A stretch of 54,090 nucleotides of DNA from NCBI RefSeq assembly GCF_025562455.1, contig NZ_JAHPRO010000022.1:1-54090 (forward strand). Direction: 5' to 3'. The notes under the pieces are model-generated. The model saw only the letters and a program-made list of their open reading frames with translations. It was not told where the DNA came from and searched no databases. Source of the stretch: Acinetobacter sp. WU_MDCI_Axc73 (GTDB lineage: Bacteria > Pseudomonadota > Gammaproteobacteria > Pseudomonadales > Moraxellaceae). Made by a program: the position numbers and the translations under genes. Within the stretch, counting starts at the first letter, position 1, and each line of letters opens with the position of its first letter. Below are positions 43,850-53,720 of this stretch, piece after piece.

Positions 43850-45388
43850 TTACTTCAAGAAACGCTGATAACCAATATTGGCTGTAATTTCTTCATACGG
43901 GTAAGTAATATTTTCCAGTGTCTCAATTAATACATCAGGATTTTCCTGCGTATCTGTCGCCTGTAATCCAACCAGCACGCGACCTTCGGCTGCGCCGTGA
44001 TTACGATAGTGGAATAGGCTAATATTATGTGTTGGCCCTAAACGTTCAAGGAAAGTAAGCAATGCGCCAGGACGTTCAGGAAATTCAACTCTGAATAAAC
44101 GTTCATTTTCAATATTGGCATGACCCCCAATCAAATATCGAATATGCAGTTTAGCCACTTCATCATCAGATAAATCATCGACTTCATATAACGCTTTAAG
44201 TGAATTAAAGATCTCGATACGTTCAGCTTGACCTGATTTTAAGCTGATGCCGACAAACACTTGAGCTTGGTTACTATCACTTGCACGATAATTAAATTCG
44301 GTAATGTTACGACCATGTAAAGCACGACAGAAATTTAAAAAAGCGCCTTTTTGTTCAGGAATGGTGACTGCAAAAATAGCTTCTTTATGTTCACCAAGCT
44401 CGGTACGTTCAGCAATATAACGTAAACGGTCAAAATTCATGTTTGCACCGCAAACGATGGAAACAATATTCTTGTCTTCAATTTTATGCTGTTCAACGTA
44501 TTTTTTTATACCAGCCAAAGCCATTGCACCTGAAGGCTCAACGATACTGCGACACTCATCAAAAGTATCTTTAATTGCAGCGCAAATCTCGTCCGTATTT
44601 ACCAATACAACTTCGCGTTCAACAATCGGGCCTGAGTTGTCTGATTTTTGCAGTTGAATGACTTCAAATGGCTTTTCACCAATTTGAGCCACCGCCGTAC
44701 CATCGGCGAATAAACCTACATGCGGTAAGATCACGCGTTGATTGTGTTCAAAGGCAGCTTTTAGACAGGCTGATTCATCATATTCAACTGGAATCACTTT
44801 GACATGAGGTGCAACATCACCTAAATAAGCAGCGACCCCTGCAATCAAGCCACCACCACCCACAGCAACAAATACATATTCCACATCGCGCCATTGACGT
44901 AAAATTTCATTGGCAATCGTTCCTTGACCCGCCATGACTAGTTCATCGTCATAAGGTGGAATAAAGGTCATTTCTTCATCTTGTGCACGTTGAATCGCAT
45001 ATTTATTTGCGATATCAAAAGAATCGCCATGTAATACGACTTCGCCACCCAAACGCTTTACGGCTTGTACTTTAATATCGGGTGTGGTTTTGGGCATTAC
45101 GATAATGGCACGTATCCCTAATTTTTGGCCAGATAGGGCGACCCCTTGCGCATGATTACCTGCTGAAGCGGTGATTACGCCACGTTCCAACTGGGATTTT
45201 GGGAGTTGGCTAATACGGTTATAGGCACCGCGTAGTTTAAAAGAAAAAACAGGCTGTAAATCTTCGCGTTTAAAACGAATGTTATTATTCAGTTTTTCAC
45301 TAATTCGTGGCGCTGCTTCGAGTGGGGTTTCGATTGCAACGTCATATACCGTTGCCTGTAAAATTTGTCGAACCAAACGAGACAGCAT
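43850..45388 (-). CDS. ilvA: Biosynthetic threonine ammonia-lyase
   Basis: A 512-residue PLP enzyme converting threonine to 2-oxobutanoate, the first step to isoleucine. The PLP lysine is Lys51 in FSFKLRGAYNR; the glycine loop GGGGLIAG binds the cofactor phosphate. Two ACT-like domains at the C-terminus (TELGEHKEAIFAVTIPEQKG and RLFRVEFPERPGALLTFLERL) provide allosteric control by isoleucine and valine, as in the long biosynthetic form. Divergent from rpiA, as in many gammaproteobacteria. Confidence 0.96.
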   Translation of the reverse strand: MLSRLVRQILQATVYDVAIETPLEAAPRISEKLNNNIRFKREDLQPVFSFKLRGAYNRISQLPKSQLERGVITASAGNHAQGVALSGQKLGIRAIIVMPKTTPDIKVQAVKRLGGEVVLHGDSFDIANKYAIQRAQDEEMTFIPPYDDELVMAGQGTIANEILRQWRDVEYVFVAVGGGGLIAGVAAYLGDVAPHVKVIPVEYDESACLKAAFEHNQRVILPHVGLFADGTAVAQIGEKPFEVIQLQKSDNSGPIVEREVVLVNTDEICAAIKDTFDECRSIVEPSGAMALAGIKKYVEQHKIEDKNIVSIVCGANMNFDRLRYIAERTELGEHKEAIFAVTIPEQKGAFLNFCRALHGRNITEFNYRASDSNQAQVFVGISLKSGQAERIEIFNSLKALYEVDDLSDDEVAKLHIRYLIGGHANIENERLFRVEFPERPGALLTFLERLGPTHNISLFHYRNHGAAEGRVLVGLQATDTQENPDVLIETLENITYPYEEITANIGYQRFLK

Positions 45389-45496
45389 GTTAATCTTCCA
45401 TCTAACAGTTTAAAATAAACAATTATTGTAACAAACCCCTAGGCATTTGCGCCGATTAATTCGTCCAAATGTCAAAAATAATAGTTGAGTGATGTC

Positions 45497-46168
45497 ATGA
45501 ACCTGTATGCAACCCAAGATGAGAAAAAACAAGCTGCTGCGCAAGCCGCTTTAAAACACTTGCCAAGAGGTGGCATTTTAGGAGTGGGAACAGGCAGCAC
45601 AGTAAATTTTCTGATTGATCTACTACCTGAATTACAGCTTGAAGCTGCTGTTGCAAGTTCACAGGCCACTGCCGAACGGTTACAAAAACTCGGTATCGAA
45701 GTAGTGGATATGAATCATGTCGGTGGATTGGATGCTTATGTCGATGGCGCTGATGAAATTGATCGCCATATGCACATGATCAAGGGAGGCGGTGCTGCGC
45801 TTACCCGTGAAAAAATCGTGGCATCTATCGCTAAAAAATTCATATGTATTGTCGATGATTCAAAATGGGTAGAACAATTAGGTCGCGAATTTCCATTACC
45901 TGTTGAAGTGATTCCAATGGCACGTTCTGCTGTAGCACGTAAAATTGTCACTTTAGGCGGTGATCCTGTATATCGTGAAGGTGTAGTGACAGACAACGGC
46001 AATGTGATTTTAGATGTTTATAATTTAAATATTTTAAATGCCATTGAACTTGAAAAGACCTTAAATGATATTCCAGGCGTGGTCACTAATGGTATTTTCG
46101 CACTGAATTCTGCATCTGTTGCGATTGTGGCAACGAATAACGGAATTGAAGAACGTACAGCGATTTAA
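45497..46168 (+). CDS. rpiA: Ribose-5-phosphate isomerase A
   Basis: A 223-residue enzyme of the non-oxidative pentose phosphate pathway. Signature stretches are [40 protein letters not shown] (catalytic Asp and the following Lys) and [14 protein letters not shown]. The ATG at 45497 is preferred to a TTG twelve bases earlier. Its stop overlaps the ygjP-like start by one base (TAATG). Divergent from ilvA. Confidence 0.96.
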   Translation: MNLYATQDEKKQAAAQAALKHLPRGGILGVGTGSTVNFLIDLLPELQLEAAVASSQATAERLQKLGIEVVDMNHVGGLDAYVDGADEIDRHMHMIKGGGAALTREKIVASIAKKFICIVDDSKWVEQLGREFPLPVEVIPMARSAVARKIVTLGGDPVYREGVVTDNGNVILDVYNLNILNAIELEKTLNDIPGVVTNGIFALNSASVAIVATNNGIEERTAI

Positions 46169-46842
46169 TGCTTTTGGAATCATTACCCGAAATTAAGATG
46201 GTCAGACATGTAAGGGCAAGACGTTTGCGCTTACGTGTCGAACCACATCAAATTCGTTTAACTGTGCCGTTATTTTGTACAAAAAAGCAAATTCAGCAAT
46301 TCTTGGATCATTCGCAAGAGTGGTTATTACAAACTTGGCAGAAACAAACTCAGCAACAGCAACTTGAAAGTTCAAATTTTCAGCAGATTCATTTTTTTAA
46401 TCAAGATCAGCCTTATCAGATTATTTTGCGTAAACAGCATAAAAACTATCTGATTGATCATGAAGAAGCGTGTGTCTTTATTCGAGAAGATAAAGGCAAT
46501 ACGGTCTTGAAAGGTATGATCTATGACTATGCAAAACAATATTTACCTGTATATCTAAAGGAAATCAGTCAGCAGGTTGGGCTTTCGTTTCGTGATTGTA
46601 GTATTCGACGACCTAAAACCCGCTGGGGCAGTTGCAGTGCACAGCACAATATTATGTTACACGCAGGCTTGGTCCTGATGCCACCTGAAATCGTGCGCTA
46701 TGTTTGTGTACATGAATTGGCACACACTCGTTATTTTAATCATAGCGCACAGTTCTGGGCTGAAGTTGAAAAATTTGATCCAAAATATTCCATGCATCGT
46801 AAGCAACTGAAAAGTTATCAATTACCTGTGTGGTGGTATTAG
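46168..46842 (+). CDS. YgjP-like zinc metallopeptidase (DUF45)
   Basis: A 224-residue protein of the M48-like YgjP group. The zinc motif HELAH (residues 182-186) and a third histidine in HTRYFNHSAQFW are present, together with the family motif RRPKTRWGSCS before it. It starts within the rpiA stop codon and is thus coupled to rpiA. The physiological substrate is unknown. Confidence 0.88.
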   Translation: MLLESLPEIKMVRHVRARRLRLRVEPHQIRLTVPLFCTKKQIQQFLDHSQEWLLQTWQKQTQQQQLESSNFQQIHFFNQDQPYQIILRKQHKNYLIDHEEACVFIREDKGNTVLKGMIYDYAKQYLPVYLKEISQQVGLSFRDCSIRRPKTRWGSCSAQHNIMLHAGLVLMPPEIVRYVCVHELAHTRYFNHSAQFWAEVEKFDPKYSMHRKQLKSYQLPVWWY

Positions 46843-46867
46843 GAGCTCTAATATATTGCAGCTCCTA
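46840..46867. terminator. Hairpin between ygjP-like gene and lipoprotein gene
   Basis: TAGGAGCT / AGCTCCTA with a 12-base AT-rich loop starts at the YgjP stop codon and ends before the convergent lipoprotein gene. A weak T-rich tail follows (ATATACATTT). Confidence 0.45.
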
Positions 46868-46874
46868 TATACAT

Positions 46875-48392
46875 TTAATTGAAATTACAGCTTAATTGCT
46901 CGTTTTCGAGTTGTGCAGGTGATGTATGTCTATCTAAACCCGCCGTTGCAGACAGAATTTTATTGTCTTTAATTTTAAGTTGAATAAACGGATATTGTTG
47001 AGAACTGTTACTTGGCTCGGCAGAGCCGCTATTTAGAATATAGTCGTTTGTGGATGCACTGACTTGCAACAAATTATCTGTAATTCCACCATTCAAGTTA
47101 GATTTATAAGTCTGTTCACCTTGACTAAGTTCAATTTCACCTGTTGCTCGGACTTTTAAAATACAGTTATTGGCTTCATAACGACCGACTAAATATTCAA
47201 TTGTAGGAAAGTTAATATCTGTATTTTCACTATTTATTCCCGTAATACCTTGTTTACATGGATAAGTAGAGTCTCCACATACACTTGAATGAGTAAATCC
47301 AACAGCACGTCGATAGTCACCAGCACCGCTTGTTCGAACATTAACAGTGTTATAAGCTGTATTCGGTGTTCCACTATAAGCGCGCTCATTCAATGCTTTA
47401 TAACCTATTCCATTTAAACTGGGTTGCAGTTGACGAACAGCTAAGTCCAGTACAGAATTTTTTAGATGACTTGCAAACAGTTCTCTGACTGTTTTTTGAT
47501 TTGAGCCAATATCTGGAGCCGTATTTAATCTTGGATCAGTATTTTCAACACTACTGACCATCGGTGAAAAATCAGTCGTATTTCCATTCACTGTTTTTCC
47601 ATCTAGATAGCCATCTGCCAAATCAAGTGCAATGTTTTGAGTAAATTCTGAATAATAATTGCTACTTTGATTATGTGAGTTATACCAATACAAAAGGTAT
47701 CCAAAGCTTAAATAACTATCTAAATAAAGATTTTGAGTAGATGCTGTATAACTAAGGTTGGTTAATGCATTGGCATTACTTAAAGTCGGGGTATTTTCAT
47801 TTTTAAAAGCATTGAGTAGTGCGGCATTTACATCTTGCGTCGCCATCATGAAATGGGTGTCATTAATTTTTGAGTTTTCGATGGTTTCATTTGGAAGTTG
47901 GCCAGCGCGGACTAAAGCTCTTTGATAAACAGCCTCAGACACAGGACTCACAAAAAATATACGTGACTCAGTAGATGTTGGCCACAACAATGCATGATAA
48001 GTACCCACAAAATTTATAAATTTATCATTGATAAAATCATAAATTTGGGAGTTTTGATTGGTGGTAATTTCAAGACGATAGATTCGATTCGCTTTTTCAA
48101 TTGGAAACTTCAGAACTGAAGATGTTCCGCTAAAAGCAATGACTTCAGTAACGACTTGATCATTGGTATTGTCATAAAGTTTAAGATTTACATTATGTAC
48201 TTCCAAAGGGAGTTTAATCAGAACTTCATTTGGTTGTAAAACTTGCTGATTTGAATTTTCATTATTTTGTTGTGGTGTTAGAGGGGTGTTAGAGCTTCCT
48301 CCACAACTGGCAAGATAAGTACTCAATATTACGATGCCAATTGATTTAAATAAATTACTATATTGATATTGTGTGCTTTTTAAAAAAGGCAT
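46875..48392 (-). CDS. Large lipoprotein, function unknown
   Basis: A 505-residue protein with a long N-terminal signal and lipobox LASCG (Cys near residue 30), followed by a Gln/Asn/Pro-rich linker (PLTPQQNNENSNQQ). The body is rich in Asn, Thr, Ser and Tyr with few charges, typical of surface-exposed or outer-membrane lipoproteins. Only scattered Cys residues in the second half could form disulfides (CGDSTYPC). No catalytic motif seen and no family recognised. Its promoter would lie in the spacer shared with argC. Confidence 0.75.
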   Translation of the reverse strand: MPFLKSTQYQYSNLFKSIGIVILSTYLASCGGSSNTPLTPQQNNENSNQQVLQPNEVLIKLPLEVHNVNLKLYDNTNDQVVTEVIAFSGTSSVLKFPIEKANRIYRLEITTNQNSQIYDFINDKFINFVGTYHALLWPTSTESRIFFVSPVSEAVYQRALVRAGQLPNETIENSKINDTHFMMATQDVNAALLNAFKNENTPTLSNANALTNLSYTASTQNLYLDSYLSFGYLLYWYNSHNQSSNYYSEFTQNIALDLADGYLDGKTVNGNTTDFSPMVSSVENTDPRLNTAPDIGSNQKTVRELFASHLKNSVLDLAVRQLQPSLNGIGYKALNERAYSGTPNTAYNTVNVRTSGAGDYRRAVGFTHSSVCGDSTYPCKQGITGINSENTDINFPTIEYLVGRYEANNCILKVRATGEIELSQGEQTYKSNLNGGITDNLLQVSASTNDYILNSGSAEPSNSSQQYPFIQLKIKDNKILSATAGLDRHTSPAQLENEQLSCNFN

Positions 48393-48759
48393 TCCTTCAC
48401 CCCTGAAGTTTAGTCATCCGTGCCAACCCAGCAATCAGTTTTATTATCCCTGATAATCTATTATTTAAAGTAGAGATTTAACTCTTTGTCATTGAACGAC
48501 ATAAAATATTATTTTATACCTTAAAATGGCTTTTAAAAGTTTTATCTAATTTAAATTATTGGCTTTGATCCATTTTATGCCATCTCAATATAATGGCTAA
48601 AGTAATTTTTGACCAGTGGTAGGATATGTGACAAATACTTTATTACAAAGCTAGTTTGAACCTGCTTTAAAAAGATTTTTTGGTCTTTGAGTTGATTGTA
48701 GAAATCCGAGTAAACTGCCATACTATCCGCCATTCGGTTGAAATTTAGAGGTAATAATC
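48393..48759. other. Divergent promoter spacer between lipoprotein gene and argC
   Basis: About 370 AT-rich bases with no gene. The right end holds a candidate argC promoter. I see no clear repeat or riboswitch here. Confidence 0.5.
48696..48724 (+). promoter_or_regulatory. Candidate argC promoter
   Basis: TTGTAG (48696-48701) is followed after 17 bases by CATACT (48719-48724), a sigma-70-like pair, 36 bases before the argC start. Confidence 0.45.
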
Positions 48760-49809
48760 GTGGTCTCTGTCGGAATTGTTGGGGGAACTGGATATACTGG
48801 CGTTGAATTATTGCGTCTTTTATTACGACATCCGCAGGTCACTGTTCGAGTCCTTACCTCACGCACTGAAGCTGGTAAACGCGTTGCTGATATGTTTCCA
48901 AGCCTTCGTGGTCATACTGATCTTGAATTTTCAGATTTGAATTTGGATCTATTAAAACAATGTGATGTGGTCTTTTTTGCTACACCGCATGGGGTGGCGA
49001 TGCAACATGCAAAAGAACTGGTTTTAGCCAATACCAAAGTGATTGATCTTGCAGCTGATTTTCGTTTGCAAAATCTTGAGCAGTTTGAAAAATGGTATGG
49101 TTTACAGCATAGTTGCCCAGATATTTTACAAAATTCAGCTTATGGTTTGACTGAACTCAATCGAGAGAAAATCAAACAGGCTCATGTGATTGGTAATCCA
49201 GGGTGTTATCCAACCACAGTTCAGTTAGGTTTGGCGCCACTTTTGAAATCTGAACAACATTTAATCAATCCTTCTAGTATTATTATTGATGCCAAGTCTG
49301 GCGTGTCAGGTGCTGGTCGTAAAGCGAGTATGGGAATGATCTACTCGGAAAATGCCGATAATTTTAAAGCGTATGGTGTGAGTGGACATCGCCATCATCC
49401 TGAAATTGTGGAAGCACTCGAGAATATCTCAGGACAAAAAGGTATCTTTGATCATATTGTGTTTGTTCCGCATCTGGTTCCAATGATACGCGGGATGTTA
49501 AGCACCATTTATGTCGATTTAACTGAAGAGGGTGCAAACACAGATATTCAGGCACTTTATGAACAATTTTATGCCAATGAAAAATTTGTAGATGTGATGC
49601 CGCCAAACAGCTCACCTGAAACACGCAGTGTACGTGGAGCAAATGAATTACGTATTGCATTGTACAAACCGCAACCCAATAAATTGATTGTAATATCAGT
49701 ACAGGATAATTTAGTAAAAGGTGCTGCGGGGCAGGCTGTACAAAATATGAACCTGATTTTTGATTTCGCAGAAGATGCAGGCCTAACAGGTATTGGTTTA
49801 TTACCATAA
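48760..49809 (+). CDS. argC: N-acetyl-gamma-glutamyl-phosphate reductase
   Basis: A 349-residue enzyme of arginine synthesis. The NADP-binding N-terminus [19 protein letters not shown] and the catalytic Cys149 in [10 protein letters not shown] are present, as are [12 protein letters not shown] and the C-terminal dimer region. The start is GTG, with GAGG seven to ten bases upstream. Other arg genes are not in the window. Confidence 0.96.
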   Translation: MVSVGIVGGTGYTGVELLRLLLRHPQVTVRVLTSRTEAGKRVADMFPSLRGHTDLEFSDLNLDLLKQCDVVFFATPHGVAMQHAKELVLANTKVIDLAADFRLQNLEQFEKWYGLQHSCPDILQNSAYGLTELNREKIKQAHVIGNPGCYPTTVQLGLAPLLKSEQHLINPSSIIIDAKSGVSGAGRKASMGMIYSENADNFKAYGVSGHRHHPEIVEALENISGQKGIFDHIVFVPHLVPMIRGMLSTIYVDLTEEGANTDIQALYEQFYANEKFVDVMPPNSSPETRSVRGANELRIALYKPQPNKLIVISVQDNLVKGAAGQAVQNMNLIFDFAEDAGLTGIGLLP

Positions 49810-49828
49810 AAAACGCTTTTAAGCTTCA

Positions 49829-49858
49829 CACACATTTAAATATCGATTTAAATGTGTG
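49829..49858. repeat. Perfect 13-bp inverted repeat after argC
   Basis: CACACATTTAAAT and ATTTAAATGTGTG with an ATCG loop, 20 bases after the argC stop. No T run follows, so it may be an mRNA-stabilising or processing hairpin rather than a terminator. Confidence 0.6.
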
Positions 49859-49882
49859 CTTTGGTTCTATCTTCAAATAGAG

Positions 49883-50635
49883 ATGGCGATGCAGAATACT
49901 GAACAAATAAATAATGATGATTTACATACACCCAAACCATCATTTTGGCATACGAACAGGCCATTAGTGATTGGAGCGATCGTTCTGATTTTAGGCGGTG
50001 TTTTGTTGGGTTATACAGTTGGACATCGTCAAGGGTTGACAGTTGTTGGTTACGATGCAGATGCGGAACAATTGGTTGAAGTCGTTCAAAAGCAGAAAAC
50101 TGCTTTAGATGCTGTCAATAAAAGTTTGAATGCAACTGTACAAGAACGAGATGTTGCAGTGAGTAATGCCAATGATTTATATCAAAGTATTACTCAAGCA
50201 AAAAATGATAAGGCGCAAATGGAGGGTATGAGTTCGCTTTATCGCGAGATCTTACGTCAACGAGGCGGTTTAAGTTTAACGATTCAAGATTTGGCAATCA
50301 AACCATTGCCTGAAAATGCATTTGAATATCAGCTTGATTTGGTACAGGTCAGCCCAAATAAACGTCGTGCAACAGGATCTGTCGAGATTCGTCTGATACA
50401 GGGTGATGAAATTTTAGTCGTGCCACTTGAAGACAATAATTTCAATTTTGATGATTTTGAACGCTTAACAGGACGCTGGACGATGCCAAAAGGTTTTACT
50501 CCACAGTTTATTGAAGTTCGATTGACAGGGGCTACACCTGTTACCAAACGTTTTAGCTGGCAACGTGGAAAACCAGTTGAGGCAGAGTCAGCTTTTGTTG
50601 CAGAAATCCCGCAAGCCGAAGCAAATGCAAATTAA
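49883..50635 (+). CDS. Membrane-anchored coiled-coil protein (DUF6776-like)
   Basis: A protein of about 250 residues with a cytoplasmic N-terminus, one membrane span (about residues 26-45, PLVIGAIVLILGGVLLGY), a coiled-coil region (AEQLVEVVQKQKTALDAVNK onward, about 60 residues) and a beta-rich C-terminal domain (FEYQLDLVQVSPNKRRATGS). The pattern resembles the DUF6776 group found near argC in gammaproteobacteria, which I state with moderate confidence. Role unknown. The precise start is unclear: ATG at 49883 or 49889. Confidence 0.65.
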   Translation: MAMQNTEQINNDDLHTPKPSFWHTNRPLVIGAIVLILGGVLLGYTVGHRQGLTVVGYDADAEQLVEVVQKQKTALDAVNKSLNATVQERDVAVSNANDLYQSITQAKNDKAQMEGMSSLYREILRQRGGLSLTIQDLAIKPLPENAFEYQLDLVQVSPNKRRATGSVEIRLIQGDEILVVPLEDNNFNFDDFERLTGRWTMPKGFTPQFIEVRLTGATPVTKRFSWQRGKPVEAESAFVAEIPQAEANAN

Positions 50636-50653
50636 GAGTGAATCAAAGAGTAT

Positions 50654-51067
50654 ATGCGAACCAATAAGCGACAAATTAGTTTAAAAGACGTGAAAGCTTC
50701 CTTTTACCAATCTGGATATGTCGATTGGCATATCAATCCGCGCTTAAGTGATTCGCAAAGTAATGAGCCAGAAGGTGATATAGCGGTACAAACTGCTGAA
50801 CCTCAGCTAAAACGTCCACCTTTATATGCGGTAGTATTGTTGAATGATGATTACACGCCTATGGACTTTGTAATTGAAATTTTACAACAATACTTTGCAT
50901 TGAATCTTGACCAAGCCACTCAAGTAATGCTAACTGTACATTATGAAGGTAAAGGTGTTGCTGGTGTTTATCCGAGAGACATTGCGGAGACGAAAGCAAA
51001 CCAGGTAAATAATTACGCTCGATCCCAAGGTCATCCATTACTTTGTCAGATCGAACCCAAAGATTAA
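50654..51067 (+). CDS. clpS: ATP-dependent Clp protease adaptor ClpS
   Basis: A 137-residue adaptor that binds N-degron substrates and delivers them to ClpAP. The core [20 protein letters not shown] holds the Asn-Asp-Asp of the binding pocket, and [19 protein letters not shown] contains the ClpA-contact part. It is longer than E. coli ClpS (106) by a poorly conserved N-terminal extension of some 50 residues, part of which may be untranslated since the ATG has only a weak ribosome site. It precedes clpA by ten bases. Confidence 0.93.
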   Translation: MRTNKRQISLKDVKASFYQSGYVDWHINPRLSDSQSNEPEGDIAVQTAEPQLKRPPLYAVVLLNDDYTPMDFVIEILQQYFALNLDQATQVMLTVHYEGKGVAGVYPRDIAETKANQVNNYARSQGHPLLCQIEPKD

Positions 51068-51077
51068 AGGGGGTCGT

Positions 51078-53354
51078 ATGCTCAGTCGTCAATTAGAAGT
51101 ATCCTTACGTTTGGCTGTAAGCATGGCTCGTCAAAAAAGGCATGAGTTTCTCACTGTAGAACACTTATTGCTGGCTTTGCTCGATAATGATTCAGCTGTT
51201 AATGCACTTAAGGCGTGTGGCGCTGATATAGTTTCATTGCGTAAAGAACTAGAAGAATATGTAGAACAACATACACCAAAGCTTGGTGAAAATAATGATC
51301 AAGCTCCACATCCGACTGAAAGCTTTGACCGTATTTTACAACGCGCTATTTTCCATGTGCAATCTAGTGGCGGTGATCGTACCGTCGAAGGTGCAGATGT
51401 TTTGGTGGCGATGTATTCTGAACGTGATTCGTTTGCGGTTTATCTTCTAAAGCGTCATCAAATCAATCGATTGACCTTAACGCAATATCTATCTCATGGC
51501 ACCCGTAAAGAAGATATTCAGGCGGTAGAGGAAGTTGAAGATATTGAAGGAGATGCTGCTTCATCATCCAATGCAGGGCCGTTAGAACAATTTACGCTAA
51601 ATTTAAATAACGAAGCATTAAAGGGTAAAACTGATCCTTTAATTGGTCGTGAAAAAGAAATTGAACGTACTGCACAAATACTTTGTCGTCGTCGTAAAAA
51701 TAATCCACTTTTAGTGGGCGATCCTGGAGTGGGTAAAACGTCGATTGCAGAAGGTTTAGCATGGTTAATTGTGAATGGTAAAGCGCCAAAACCGCTTGCG
51801 AATGCTGAAGTCTATAGTCTTGATATTGGTGCATTGGTTGCAGGAACCAAGTATCGTGGTGATTTCGAAAAACGCTTAAAACAGCTTTTAAATGCATTGA
51901 AGAAAAATCCAAATGCGATTTTGTTTATTGATGAAATCCATATGATTATTGGTGCAGGCTCCAGTATGGGCAGTACTATGGATGCATCGAATTTAATTAA
52001 ACCTGCTCTTGCTAATGGCACTTTACGTTGCATTGGATCAACGACTTTTCAGGAATATCGTCAGGTTTTTGAAAAAGATCATGCATTATCACGCCGATTC
52101 CAAAAAGTCGATGTGAATGAGCCAAGTATTTCTGAAACCATCGATATTTTACGTGGTCTTAAAACCAAGTTTGAAGATTTTCATCATGTTGAATATGAAG
52201 ATAAGGCTTTAGTTGCAGCAGTAGAGCTATCTTCCAAGTTTATCAATGATCGTTTCTTGCCAGATAAAGCCATTGATGTGATTGATGAAGCCGGTGCGCA
52301 GCGTCGTTTAAAAGCAGAATCAGACGATAGTTTGATTACCATTGAAAATATCGAAGATATTGTTTCTAAAATTGCCCGTATTCCACCGAAAACAGTCTCT
52401 AAAGACGATAAAGCAGTGCTTGAATATCTTGAACGAGACTTGAAACGAGTGGTTTTTGGTCAAGATGAAGCGATTAGCGCTCTTGCCTCTGCGATTAAAT
52501 TATCTCGCGCAGGATTAAAAGCACCTGATAAGCCTGTTGGTAGTTTTGTATTTGCCGGCCCAACGGGTGTGGGTAAAACAGAAGTCACCAAACAATTGGC
52601 AAAATTGTTAGGCGTGGAGCTTGTACGTTTTGATATGTCTGAATATATGGAGCGTCACGCAGTTTCACGTTTGATTGGTGCACCTCCAGGCTATGTGGGA
52701 TATGATCAGGGTGGTTTGCTGACTGATGCGATTCATAAAAATCCGCATTGCGTACTATTGTTAGATGAAATTGAAAAAGCGCATCCTGATGTATTTAATT
52801 TATTGCTGCAAGTAATGGATCATGGCGCCTTGACTGATAATAACGGTCGTAAGTCTGATTTTAGAAATGTGATTATTGTTTTGACCACGAATATTGGAGC
52901 TGAAAGTATTTCCAGAACCAGTATCGGTTTCACCGAGCAAGACAACAGTAATGACAATCAGGAAGCGATGAAACGTGCTTTTGCCCCTGAATTCCGTAAT
53001 CGCTTGGATGGCGTAATTCAATTTAAAGCTTTACCAACTTCGGTGATCGAATCGGTTGTCGATAAGTTCTTGACCGAGCTACAGGCACAACTGGACGATA
53101 AAAAAGTCGTGCTTGAAGTTGATCAATCTGCTCGTGATTGGTTAGCCTCCAATGGTTATGATCGTCAAATGGGGGCACGTCCGATGCAGCGTCTCATTCA
53201 GGAACATCTGAAAAAGCCGCTTGCTGAAATGATTCTATTTGGTGAGCTGGCTGACCATGGTGGTAATGTCGCGGTGTCGGTGAAAAAAGAAGATGGTAAA
53301 GAGGTTGGATTACAGCTTTCTGTCTTTGAAGATCAAACGGCTGAACCTGCTTAA
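51078..53354 (+). CDS. clpA: ATP-dependent Clp protease ATPase subunit ClpA
   Basis: A 758-residue AAA+ unfoldase. The N-domain repeats ([20 protein letters not shown]) bind ClpS; the first ATPase module has Walker [18 protein letters not shown], the second Walker [18 protein letters not shown] and sensor/arginine fingers. The IGF/L loop that docks ClpP is expected near [12 protein letters not shown]. Length is the same as E. coli ClpA (758). Translated with clpS. Confidence 0.97.
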   Translation: MLSRQLEVSLRLAVSMARQKRHEFLTVEHLLLALLDNDSAVNALKACGADIVSLRKELEEYVEQHTPKLGENNDQAPHPTESFDRILQRAIFHVQSSGGDRTVEGADVLVAMYSERDSFAVYLLKRHQINRLTLTQYLSHGTRKEDIQAVEEVEDIEGDAASSSNAGPLEQFTLNLNNEALKGKTDPLIGREKEIERTAQILCRRRKNNPLLVGDPGVGKTSIAEGLAWLIVNGKAPKPLANAEVYSLDIGALVAGTKYRGDFEKRLKQLLNALKKNPNAILFIDEIHMIIGAGSSMGSTMDASNLIKPALANGTLRCIGSTTFQEYRQVFEKDHALSRRFQKVDVNEPSISETIDILRGLKTKFEDFHHVEYEDKALVAAVELSSKFINDRFLPDKAIDVIDEAGAQRRLKAESDDSLITIENIEDIVSKIARIPPKTVSKDDKAVLEYLERDLKRVVFGQDEAISALASAIKLSRAGLKAPDKPVGSFVFAGPTGVGKTEVTKQLAKLLGVELVRFDMSEYMERHAVSRLIGAPPGYVGYDQGGLLTDAIHKNPHCVLLLDEIEKAHPDVFNLLLQVMDHGALTDNNGRKSDFRNVIIVLTTNIGAESISRTSIGFTEQDNSNDNQEAMKRAFAPEFRNRLDGVIQFKALPTSVIESVVDKFLTELQAQLDDKKVVLEVDQSARDWLASNGYDRQMGARPMQRLIQEHLKKPLAEMILFGELADHGGNVAVSVKKEDGKEVGLQLSVFEDQTAEPA

Positions 53355-53357
53355 TCG

Positions 53358-53717
53358 ATGTTAGATGATTTCTCAATCACCCGAATACTCAGTGTATTCG
53401 GGTTATTTTTAATAACTGCAATTGCTGAAATATTTGGCTGCTACTTTCCTTACTTAATTTTAAAAGAGGGAAAAACTGCATGGCTATGGATTCCCACGGT
53501 AATTAGTTTAGCGATATTTGTTTGGCTTTTAACTTTGCATCCCGCTGCATCAGGTCGTATTTATGCGGCTTATGGTGGCATTTATATTTTTACGGCATTA
53601 ATGTGGTTAAAGTTTGTCGATCAAATTGTTTTAACACGTTGGGATATTGCTGGAGGGCTGATTGTGTTGATTGGATCTAGTCTTATTATTCTACAACCAC
53701 AAGGTCTTTTAAAATAA
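53358..53717 (+). CDS. ynfA: YnfA-family small membrane protein
   Basis: A 119-residue protein with four membrane spans. The stretch [20 protein letters not shown] near residue 54 and [10 protein letters not shown] are the YnfA signature; YnfA is an SMR-like family. Only the ATG at 53358 is available as start, three bases after the clpA stop. The first 18 codons overlap a terminator-like hairpin (53379-53410), so expression from clpA read-through is probably limited. Confidence 0.85.
   Translation: MLDDFSITRILSVFGLFLITAIAEIFGCYFPYLILKEGKTAWLWIPTVISLAIFVWLLTLHPAASGRIYAAYGGIYIFTALMWLKFVDQIVLTRWDIAGGLIVLIGSSLIILQPQGLLK
53379..53410 (+). terminator. Terminator of clpA lying inside the ynfA 5' end
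   Basis: A perfect 10-bp stem (ACCCGAATAC / GTATTCGGGT) with a five-base loop and TATTTTTAAT afterwards. It is located 25 bases after the clpA stop but within ynfA codons 8-18. Confidence 0.75.
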
Positions 53718-53720
53718 ATT

